Assembly (NCBI GenBank): GCA_002255315.1
Contig: NCBD01000008.1
Location: 1 to 16,147 of the forward strand
DNA length: 16,147 bases
DNA from: Actinobacteria bacterium 21-64-8
GTDB taxonomy: Bacteria; Actinomycetota; Acidimicrobiia; Acidimicrobiales; RAAP-2
Direction: 5' to 3'
Part shown: in pieces, positions 1 through 6,206 of the stretch
How the letters are laid out: each line of letters starts with the position of its first letter
Numbering within the stretch: position 1 is the first letter of the stretch
Translations under genes and position numbers: made by a program
Notes under the pieces: model-generated
The model's input: only the letters and a program-made list of their open reading frames with translations
What the model was told of the DNA's origin: nothing
Database searches by the model: none

Positions 1-1592
1 ACGGCGAGCAGGGTTCCGCTGCGCAGGTCGAACTCGGGCTGGTAGCGCAGGCGCAGTTGGCCCTTACTGATCGCTTCACGCAGTTCGATCTCGGTCTCTA
101 AGTGTTCGTTCACCCGCGCGCGCAGAATCTCGTCGAAGAGCACGAGCTGGTTCCCGCCGCGGCCCTTCGCTTCGTACATCGCGGTGTCGGCCATCGTGAC
201 GAGATCGTCGCCGAGGCGCGACCCGGCCTCAGAGACCGCGACGCCGATACTCGCCGAGTGACTGAAGTACTGGCCGGCCAGCTCGACGGGTTGGTTGATC
301 ACGCGCAGCAGTCGCTCGGCCGCGCCAAAGAGGACGAACTCGTCGACGTCACCCGAACAGAGAAAGACGAACTCGTCGCCCCCAAAACGCGCGATGTAGT
401 CGTCGTTGCGGATGCTGGTGCGAATGCGGTCGGCGATGGTGACGAGAATGTGGTCACCCACGGTGTGGCCCATGTAGTCGTTTAAGACCTTGAAGCGGTC
501 AATGTCGATAATCATCATCGCCACGCGCTGCTTTTCGTCAACGCGACGCTGGAGCTCTTCGACGAGCGCGCGCCGGTTCGGCAGGCCCGTCAAAAAGTCG
601 TGGTAGGCGTTAAAGGTCGTGCGCTCTTCGGCGACGACGCGCGCCTGGTACTGCACGATCAACGAGGCGATCACCTGGAGGGCTTGAATCTCGGACTTGA
701 CCCAGGCGTGGCGGTCAAAGTGAATAAAGCCGAGAATGCCCCACGTCGTATCGTCGGTGAGCAGGGGCACAGCCGCTCCCCCGACGGGCACGAGGTCGTC
801 GGCGTAGAGGTCGCCCGCGGCGTCGTTGATGCGCTCTAAGTACTCTTCGGTGACGTCGGGCAGGCCCATGAGATAGGGCGTGCGCAGTTCGCGCGTCGCC
901 ATAAAGACCGGGTCCGAGTCAAAGCGCACTTCGCCCAGGGGATCGGGTTCGGGAACGTTTTCGCGCACCGGCCACTCCGCCTCTAAGACGCTCACCTCGC
1001 GCTCGAGGTCGTTACGCCGTAGAAAGGCGACGTCGGCATTCGTAAAGGTCGCCAGTTCACTGGTGACCCAGTCGAGGACCTCCTGGCGATTCTTCGACGA
1101 CGCCGACATCAGTCGCTCCGAGACCTTGGTCACCAGTTCGTCCAAGCGTCGCTGGCGTAAGAGCTCGTCTTCTCGTGCGCTGAGCGTGGCGACGTGGCTA
1201 ATGAGCGCGGCGAAACCTTGGGCGAGCGAGCGCTCGTAGGCCGACCAGGTGCGTCCGTGGCGTCCGACCATCAACACACCCACTTCGGCCCCGTCGTGGA
1301 GGGTAATGGGCTCGACCAAGAGCCCCCAGTCGACGTGGCGCACGGCGCGCACGATGGGCCGTCCGGCGCTGCGTTCCTTTAACAGAGCCACCACGTCGGC
1401 GCGGAACTCCTCAAAGGCCGAGTCGGCGCCGGGATTGACCAGGGGCGCGACGCTGACCGCGGCCGGCACCGAGACGGCGACGGGCACGACGGCCACGAAC
1501 TCGGCACCCAAGATGGCGTGCTGGAGAGTCATGAGCGTAACCCGAGTCTCGCTCCCGGCCTTCATTAAGTCTTTCGGTGACGGTGTGCTCAC
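1..1592 (-). CDS. GAF-GGDEF(-EAL) signalling protein, 3' end outside window
   Basis: Probable cyclic-di-GMP turnover protein. Translating the minus strand gives about 530 residues without a stop before the left edge. Residues about 20-145 end in a GAF-like segment. Residues about 150-320 form a second, clearer GAF-like sensor ('WGILGFIHFD'). Residues about 325-480 are a GGDEF domain with an intact RFGGDEF signature near residue 400 and an upstream RNDD that fits the RxxD product-inhibition site, so diguanylate cyclase activity is plausible. The last residues (LRYQPEFDLRSG) match the start of an EAL phosphodiesterase domain, which lies outside the window, so I cannot say whether it is active. 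No signal peptide or membrane segment is seen, suggesting a cytosolic sensor. I chose GTG at 1592 because GAGG precedes it by 5 bases; in-frame ATGs at 1565 and 1532 are alternatives with poorer ribosome sites. Confidence 0.93.
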   Translation of the reverse strand, partial: MSTPSPKDLMKAGSETRVTLMTLQHAILGAEFVAVVPVAVSVPAAVSVAPLVNPGADSAFEEFRADVVALLKERSAGRPIVRAVRHVDWGLLVEPITLHDGAEVGVLMVGRHGRTWSAYERSLAQGFAALISHVATLSAREDELLRQRRLDELVTKVSERLMSASSKNRQEVLDWVTSELATFTNADVAFLRRNDLEREVSVLEAEWPVRENVPEPDPLGEVRFDSDPVFMATRELRTPYLMGLPDVTEEYLERINDAAGDLYADDLVPVGGAAVPLLTDDTTWGILGFIHFDRHAWVKSEIQALQVIASLIVQYQARVVAEERTTFNAYHDFLTGLPNRRALVEELQRRVDEKQRVAMMIIDIDRFKVLNDYMGHTVGDHILVTIADRIRTSIRNDDYIARFGGDEFVFLCSGDVDEFVLFGAAERLLRVINQPVELAGQYFSHSASIGVAVSEAGSRLGDDLVTMADTAMYEAKGRGGNQLVLFDEILRARVNEHLETEIELREAISKGQLRLRYQPEFDLRSGTLLA

Positions 1593-1629
1593 CAGTTCCT
1601 CGCTACAGTTCGGCTACCGCGATTCCCCA

Positions 1630-1658
1630 ATCGTACAAGGCATCACTAAAAAAACCAA
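1630..1658 (-). promoter_or_regulatory. Candidate sigma70-type promoter for the GGDEF gene
   Basis: Reading the minus strand, TTGGTT (1658-1653) and TACGAT (1635-1630) are separated by 17 bases and lie about 38 bases upstream of the GTG at 1592. The -10 hexamer matches consensus at 4 of 6 positions and the -35 at 3 of 6. Position and spacing are right but the match is modest. Confidence 0.3.
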
Positions 1659-1676
1659 GGGGACGAGGTGAAATAA

Positions 1677-1751
1677 ATGCCCCTGTCGCCAACAATGCGG
1701 TACCGCCCGTCCCCGATAGTGACGCCTCCCACGCACCGTGACGCCGTCTGA
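1677..1751 (+). CDS. Possible 24-residue leader ORF upstream of the RHH gene
   Basis: A short reading frame (MPLSPTMRYRPS..., stop TGA at 1749-1751) starts 8 bases after a GAGG ribosome site and ends 12 bases before the RHH start. No similarity is recognised, and proline and arginine are enriched. It could be a leader peptide coupling translation into the downstream gene, which itself lacks a clear Shine-Dalgarno. It could equally be chance, since short frames with a GAGG are common in such DNA. Confidence 0.2.
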   Translation: MPLSPTMRYRPSPIVTPPTHRDAV

Positions 1752-1763
1752 AAGCCAACGACG

Positions 1764-2207
1764 ATGGCGACGCCATTGCATACGGTAAGCAACACGAATA
1801 GTATGGGTAACGTGAGGACTGCCGCGACCGTTGGGTTTTCGATTGAAGCGGGCGACCGCGAACGCCTCCAACATTTGGCCGACGTTTTCGGCGGCGGCAA
1901 CAGGAGTGAGTTCTTAAGGAAGGCCATGAGTCTGATGGAGCGCGTTGAGGCGGCCGAACAACTGGGCAAACTGCAGGCTTATGGCCAGAGCCAGGCCGAT
2001 CGACGTGGACTTTCCCCGCAGGACATACCGCGCTTAGTCGAAGAGGCGCTGGCGAATCCCAATCCAAGAGCCGTGGCGGAGGCCAAACTTATCTGTGCGG
2101 CCCTTCGGGCTGAGGAAGCCCACGCGGAACCTCCGATGGCTACGACGAGGGAACTCTCCGACGCGGAAGTTTGGCTGCGCGAGGCCGTCACCACACGACC
2201 GCGATAA
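1764..2207 (+). CDS. Ribbon-helix-helix DNA-binding protein, antitoxin-like
   Basis: This 147-residue protein has a CopG/Arc/MetJ-like ribbon-helix-helix region at about residues 20-65: a beta strand ATVGFSIEA (21-29), a first helix (31-43), a GGGN turn, and a second helix starting RSEFLRKA. In this fold the strand pairs in a dimer and reads the DNA major groove. The remaining 80 residues are acidic and Ala-rich, without a recognised domain, and could hold a partner as RHH antitoxins do. The gene ends 7 bases before the PIN-like gene on the same strand, so the two are almost certainly co-transcribed, and autorepression by the RHH protein is the usual arrangement. The start is uncertain: ATG 1764 is used here, ATG 1803 would trim 13 residues, and neither has a strong ribosome site. 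Codon use is less G/C-ending than in the neighbours. Confidence 0.8.
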   Translation: MATPLHTVSNTNSMGNVRTAATVGFSIEAGDRERLQHLADVFGGGNRSEFLRKAMSLMERVEAAEQLGKLQAYGQSQADRRGLSPQDIPRLVEEALANPNPRAVAEAKLICAALRAEEAHAEPPMATTRELSDAEVWLREAVTTRPR

Positions 2208-2214
2208 GCGCCCC

Positions 2215-2760
2215 ATGAGCATTGCCGTAGTCGTGGCACCAGAGGTAATCGTGGCGGGCGCGGTTCGCATCGACGCGGACCTCCTCCAGTTCCCGGCGGT
2301 TCCACCACCCACTGGTCGCAGCGCCGTTGACGTCCTCGGCACGTTCGTGCGAGACACGTACGGCGATTTTCGCTTGGTACTCAGCGCCGACATTGTTGTC
2401 CAGTCGATACAAGCCGTCGCGACGATTTACGACTTTGATTTTGAACACCGAGAACAGTTGCTGGGCGAACTTTCACGGCTGGTGCACTTACGTGGTGGCG
2501 TATTCGTACGTCCAGAATCTGGTATTCAGTTTCCGAGCACCATGGACGCCGGCGCTCGGGCCACTCTCGAGTGCGCGGCCGCTCAAGCATTGGGGCATCC
2601 GCGAACCGTCATCGTCGTCACCGAGAATGAAAAATCTCTGCGTGGAGGAAACTGGCGACCAGCGGGTATCGCGTGGCACCGCGAATCGCACGTGCAGATA
2701 CTGTCACCTCACGAGTTCAACGCTTTCGTCGAAGAGGTCCGTCGCCGACGGCGCCCCTAG
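2215..2760 (+). CDS. PIN-fold-like protein with degenerate active site, probable partner of the RHH protein
   Basis: This 181-residue protein follows the layout of the 'putative toxin-antitoxin system toxin component, PIN family' (VapC relatives, usually metal-dependent RNases of about 140 residues). The first strand VVVAPEVIVAG (5-15) sits where VVLDTNVLVS is expected. FRLVLSADIVVQSI (52-65) matches the 'LVLSPELLEEL' block. MDAGARATLECA (110-121) matches 'DPDDDKVLELA'. VVTENEKSL (134-142) matches 'VTGDKDLL'. ILSPHEF (162-168) matches the usual C-terminal ending. The catalytic acids are mostly gone: first Asp to Ala8, Glu replaced near Gln63, and both Asp of the TGDxD block changed to Asn138 and Lys140; only Asp111 remains. 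It may be an inactive regulator, an altered nuclease or a decaying toxin. ATG 2215 is chosen, since earlier in-frame starts would overlap the RHH gene deeply. The PIN call rests on pattern alignment by eye. Confidence 0.7.
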   Translation: MSIAVVVAPEVIVAGAVRIDADLLQFPAVPPPTGRSAVDVLGTFVRDTYGDFRLVLSADIVVQSIQAVATIYDFDFEHREQLLGELSRLVHLRGGVFVRPESGIQFPSTMDAGARATLECAAAQALGHPRTVIVVTENEKSLRGGNWRPAGIAWHRESHVQILSPHEFNAFVEEVRRRRRP

Positions 2761-2831
2761 GCGCGAGCGTCGCCGTTCGTCACGAATGAGCGATACTTCG
2801 TACGCGACGCAGGACATCGTTCGCGAGCCTC

Positions 2832-5714
2832 TCAGTTGAGCTCTTGACCGCGAGGTTCTCGACTCATGACGCGCTCGATGGGCAGGCGAAGGCTTCGCGC
2901 GGAGGGTTCGGGTGAGCGGTGTAGGCGAAGCACCATCACCATTGCTTCGCCATCGTCAAAGGCCCAGCAGGCGCGGAAACGCTCGGAGAGGCTGATTAGT
3001 TCCTCGACGCGGCGCTCGCCCCCGAGTTCTACGAGGTCGCGCTCGTCGTTGGCGTATAAAAACAGCGGCGAGGCCGGTTGGGCGCCGATGCCGTGCAGTT
3101 CGGCCTGAATCCAGAGTCGCTCGAGCGCGACGAGTCGCTCGAGCGCGACGCCCCCGCGCACGAACCACTTGGGGTCGGGGCGCGGCACGGTGACGACCGC
3201 CAGGGCCGCACTCATCGACAGCGCCGCTTGCGTGCGCAGACCGAGCGCGTGACCGCCGCGGGTCTCGGCGAGGGCGGCCATGACGTCGTCGCGACCCAAG
3301 AGATCAAGGGCCGCGTACCCAAAGGCGTCCATTTCGAGGGTGCGCACGTCGAGTCCCTCTTCGATGGCGTCCTGGCCCGGCCAGCGCAGTTCGCCGGTCA
3401 TCTCGCGGTGCAGTTGGGGAATCAAGAAGCGCAGGCGGTCCGCTTCGCCAACGAGCGCCGCCACGTTGGCGAGTTCGGCGCGATCGGTAATCAGGTGCAA
3501 CTTGGCGCCCTCGCGCTCGACGCCGCGTCGAAGCTCGGCGAAGAGCTCGTCGTCGACGGGACCCGAGGGCTGGACGCGGCGATTGGTCGAACGCTGATAC
3601 ATCGCCTCTCGAAGCGGCACCAGGTCCACTTCGCGCTGATCGCCCAGTTGCATCGTCGCGACGTGGCGTGACAAGAGCCCCTCGGGAAAGAGCGACACGG
3701 GACCGAGTCGGGCGAGCGCGGCCGCTTCGACGCGCGCGTTAAAGAGCGCGGCGCCAATGGCGACGTAACTGCCGCGGTACTGTACGTCCATCAAGGTCGT
3801 CTTCTCGCGTGAGAGATAAAGGCGCACCTCGTATTCGTTGGCTTCAAAGCGCCAGGGTTGCACGTTGCCCCCCGAGGGCGCGCGCCGCGCGGCGTCGGCG
3901 ATGCGCACGACCGGGTCGCCCCCCGAAAGGGGCGGATCGTCGGGCACGGGCGTCGCCAAGTACTCGAGCTTGTTCTCGATCGCTACCGGCGCGAGGTCGG
4001 CCAAGATCTCCTCGACGTCAAAGCGCACACGTCCCGAGTTGAGCTCGCGGCCCAAGCCAAACTGGCGCACCGCCGAGGCGACGGTCGCCGCGCCGAGGGT
4101 CACTTCGCTCGCGAGTTGGGGCCAGGCGGTCAGGGTCTGGCCCAGTTCGAACATGGACGCGCCGGCGCGCGCCGAGACGTCACCGGCCCCCAGGATCCGC
4201 AGCGCAATGGGACTCTTTTGCTGGGTCGTCAAGTTGGAGAGCTGTTCGTAGGAGAGCTCGCCCAAGAGTCCGTGAAAGAGTGGGCGCTCGGGCTCGAGAT
4301 CGAAGCGTTCGACGTCGAGCACGCCGCGGTCGCTCGTCTCCATCACGACGGGCAGCTGGCGCCGACGCGCGCCTTCGCGCACCAAGACCTTCATGTCCAG
4401 TGAGTCACACTCTTCAATCACGAGGTCGAGGTCGTCGAGAAAGTGATCGAGGTTGTCGAGGGTCACGCCCTCTTGAAAGGCGACGACGGTGACGTAGGGG
4501 TCAATCTCGGCGATGCGTCGCGCGGCGACGACGGCCTTATTGACGCCGAGGTCCAGCACGCTCGCGGGTAGTCGGTTGAGGTTCGACAGTTCCACGTCGT
4601 CGAAGTCCGCGACGCGAATCTCGCCGGCGAGTCCCTCCATGGCGAGCACGTGGGCGACCGAGTGGCCCGCACTCATCCCCACGACGCCAATGCGCAGCGT
4701 GCGCAGGCGCGCCTGTTCGTCCTTCGTGAGTTTGTTGCGGTTTCGATCAAGGCGCAGACGCGCGTAGGGGCGCGGCGCGAGCACGCGCACCATGGCGCGG
4801 CGCCACGGGAAGTAGGCCCAGCGCGGCGACTCGCGCAGCATCGCTGCATCGGGCGCGGGCAGGAGTTGGCTGAGTTGGCGTTGCTGCTCGTCCACGCGGT
4901 CCACGATCTGCAGGGCGTCATCTTCACGCAGGGCGCGCACGATCTCACGATGCGCGCGTCGCTCGACGTCCAAGATCACCGGGCGCCACGACTGGGTGCG
5001 CACCGAGGTGAGCTCTTCGATGCTGCCTTCGCGCAGCGGCCCTCTCGCGAGTTGTTCGGCTTCGACGCGCATGGCCTGTTGGTGCTTGGGCGAGCTGAGC
5101 TCGTAGGTCTGCGAACGACGCCACGACACGGCGATCGTTTTAAAGCGCTCGTCGGGGAAGGGCACCGACTCGGTACCGACCTGCTGGGAGCCGGCCGACG
5201 CACCGACGCGAAAGAGGCGTTCGGCGGCCGTGGCGATGGCGAGTTCGGCCCCGAGCCAGTTCATCGCGTGGGTCGTCGAGCGCGACAGCGTGAGCACGGT
5301 GCGGTGACCCGCGGCGCTCTTGGACCAGGCGCCCTTGACCTCAATGACGCCGTTGGCGATCTCAGAGTCAATCAGTTTGGCGATCTCGCCAATCTCCGAG
5401 GAACTCGCCATCTCTTCGATGATCGCGGCTTCGTAACTTCCTTCTAGGGGCCCGTGAAAGCGCACGCCCGCGACGGGCTCGCCTTCGGGACTGAATCCGA
5501 GTAAGAAGAGCGAAACGTTACGTCCGTCTTCGAGTTCGCGTCGACGCATGGTGCCTTCGACGCCTCGACTGCGGTACTTACCTTCACCCTCTTCGAGGTA
5601 GATCTGCCAGAGGTCGGGCCGTTCGAGTGGGTGGTGTCCCTCAAAACGAATGCCGGAGGGGTCGACAAAACTTGAGCCGTAACGATAACGTCGCCCCGCG
5701 GCTTTGCCTGACAA
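2832..5714 (-). CDS. Rv1355c-family multidomain protein: acyltransferase-like + ThiF/E1-like + nitroreductase-like
   Basis: 960 residues, compared with about 715 for M. tuberculosis Rv1355c ('MoeY', function unproven). Residues 1-225 resemble GNAT or LuxI/N-acyl-amino-acid-synthase-type folds ('FLLGFSPEGEPVAGVRF' at 70-86, 'EIGEIAKLI' at 107-115); this is the least certain part. Residues about 335-460 are an E1/ThiF adenylation domain: GVVGMSAG at 343-350, DFDDVELSNLNR at 370-381, Lys393, and Asp437 in ECDSLDMK. No CxxC zinc pair and no downstream thioester cysteine exist; Cys436 and Cys916 are the only cysteines. Residues about 600-940 are nitroreductase-like, with the FMN-site motif APSGGNVQPW (612-621) and MYQRSTNRR (705-713). 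The start is TTG, supported by an excellent ribosome site. It converges on the PIN gene and diverges from the secreted protein gene. A molybdopterin role is historical annotation only. Adenylation plus flavin redox recalls RiPP or azoline-type modification, but that is inference. Confidence 0.9.
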   Translation of the reverse strand: MSGKAAGRRYRYGSSFVDPSGIRFEGHHPLERPDLWQIYLEEGEGKYRSRGVEGTMRRRELEDGRNVSLFLLGFSPEGEPVAGVRFHGPLEGSYEAAIIEEMASSSEIGEIAKLIDSEIANGVIEVKGAWSKSAAGHRTVLTLSRSTTHAMNWLGAELAIATAAERLFRVGASAGSQQVGTESVPFPDERFKTIAVSWRRSQTYELSSPKHQQAMRVEAEQLARGPLREGSIEELTSVRTQSWRPVILDVERRAHREIVRALREDDALQIVDRVDEQQRQLSQLLPAPDAAMLRESPRWAYFPWRRAMVRVLAPRPYARLRLDRNRNKLTKDEQARLRTLRIGVVGMSAGHSVAHVLAMEGLAGEIRVADFDDVELSNLNRLPASVLDLGVNKAVVAARRIAEIDPYVTVVAFQEGVTLDNLDHFLDDLDLVIEECDSLDMKVLVREGARRRQLPVVMETSDRGVLDVERFDLEPERPLFHGLLGELSYEQLSNLTTQQKSPIALRILGAGDVSARAGASMFELGQTLTAWPQLASEVTLGAATVASAVRQFGLGRELNSGRVRFDVEEILADLAPVAIENKLEYLATPVPDDPPLSGGDPVVRIADAARRAPSGGNVQPWRFEANEYEVRLYLSREKTTLMDVQYRGSYVAIGAALFNARVEAAALARLGPVSLFPEGLLSRHVATMQLGDQREVDLVPLREAMYQRSTNRRVQPSGPVDDELFAELRRGVEREGAKLHLITDRAELANVAALVGEADRLRFLIPQLHREMTGELRWPGQDAIEEGLDVRTLEMDAFGYAALDLLGRDDVMAALAETRGGHALGLRTQAALSMSAALAVVTVPRPDPKWFVRGGVALERLVALERLWIQAELHGIGAQPASPLFLYANDERDLVELGGERRVEELISLSERFRACWAFDDGEAMVMVLRLHRSPEPSARSLRLPIERVMSREPRGQELN

Positions 5715-5719
5715 AAGCG

Positions 5720-5729
5720 CTCCTCCTCC
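5720..5729 (-). promoter_or_regulatory. Strong ribosome binding site fixing a TTG start
   Basis: On the minus strand GGAGGAGGAG ends 5 bases before TTG at 5714. It is the best Shine-Dalgarno in the window and is the reason the TTG is preferred as the start of the Rv1355c-like gene. Confidence 0.8.
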
Positions 5730-5823
5730 AGAGCTCGGGTGCGAGCGCCACTACTCAGGTGGGCGTCGTCGAGAAAACTTTAGTTTGCGGGCTGGAATTT
5801 ATCGGTCTTTTGAACGTTAGAAG

Positions 5824-5851
5824 AATGCGCACCGTAAGAATGCAGCGCATT
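5824..5851. promoter_or_regulatory. Candidate operator: inverted repeat AATGCGC-N14-GCGCATT
   Basis: Two perfect 7-base arms (5824-5830 and 5845-5851) are separated by 14 bases, so arm centres are about two helical turns apart, which would suit a dimeric regulator. AAGAATGC also occurs as a direct repeat at 5821-5828 and 5836-5843. The site lies 110-140 bases upstream of the TTG start of the Rv1355c-like gene. The regulator is unknown. Confidence 0.35.
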
Positions 5852-5943
5852 TTATTGACATCACACTTCACCCATCGGCGCGGAACACTCGTCGCCAGTA
5901 GCACCCGCGACCCGATTCAACGAGGGCGACGGACGTGCGTTGA

Positions 5944-5955
5944 CGGTGATCACCG
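5944..5955. repeat. 12-base perfect palindrome CGGTGATCACCG
   Basis: A perfect self-complementary 12-mer midway in the divergent intergenic region. It could be a regulator half-site pair; palindromes of this size also arise by chance in a window this long. Confidence 0.3.
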
Positions 5956-6194
5956 GCGAAGGAACGAGGTCGACTGACGTCGCTAAAGTCGATGGGTCCG
6001 AGAGTGAACGAGTACGCCTGCGTTGCTCCCACCGACGTCTCCGTGGATGACCCTCTCGATCGCCTCGGTTGGTCACGCGTTCGATAAGCGTCCATAAGGG
6101 TTCGTCGAGTTGAGCCAATTCGAGTTCCCCTCGGGGACAACGTTGCTCAATGTTCGAAGATTGAAGGGGCAGCGATCCTTGGATCGATTGGCTT

Positions 6195-6200
6195 AAGGTG
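6195..6200 (+). promoter_or_regulatory. Ribosome binding site deciding the start of the secreted protein
   Basis: AAGGTG lies 6 bases before ATG 6207. The in-frame GTG at 6198 lies inside this site, so ATG 6207 is the better start. Confidence 0.6.
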
Positions 6201-6206
6201 ATTGAA

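Larger units (their letters stand above)
5715..6206. other. Divergent intergenic region, 492 bases
   Basis: This gap separates two divergently transcribed genes. The few open frames across it show no recognisable protein. The segment at about 5770-5860 is markedly A/T-richer than the surroundings, as expected of a promoter region for the Rv1355c-like gene, but I could not place a convincing -10/-35 pair. It holds a 7-base inverted repeat (5824-5851), a 12-base palindrome (5944-5955), a small hairpin-like symmetry CGATCC-TT-GGATCG (6173-6186), and a TTGACA at 5855-5860 on the plus strand without a matching -10. Its length suggests regulatory content or a lost gene. Confidence 0.6.

Noticed and set aside
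1641-1661. A-run at 1648-1654 as a U-tract terminator on the minus strand
   Set aside because: No stable stem precedes the T-run, and no minus-strand gene lies upstream that would end here; it fits better as the upstream part of a promoter.
1603-2067. Minus-strand frames opposite the RHH gene
   Set aside because: The plus-strand RHH protein has a recognisable fold; the opposite frames are Arg/Ser-rich shadows.
4650-5447. 265-codon plus-strand frame antisense to the Rv1355c-like gene
   Set aside because: The minus-strand gene has clear domains across this span, so the antisense frame is a composition artefact.
5855-5860. Perfect TTGACA as a plus-strand -35 box
   Set aside because: No acceptable -10 at 15-19 bases, and the nearest plus-strand start is 350 bases away.
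5861-6140. Two overlapping minus-strand frames of 85-90 codons in the divergent gap
   Set aside because: Arg/Thr/Ser-rich low-information translations, no ribosome site, no recognised family.
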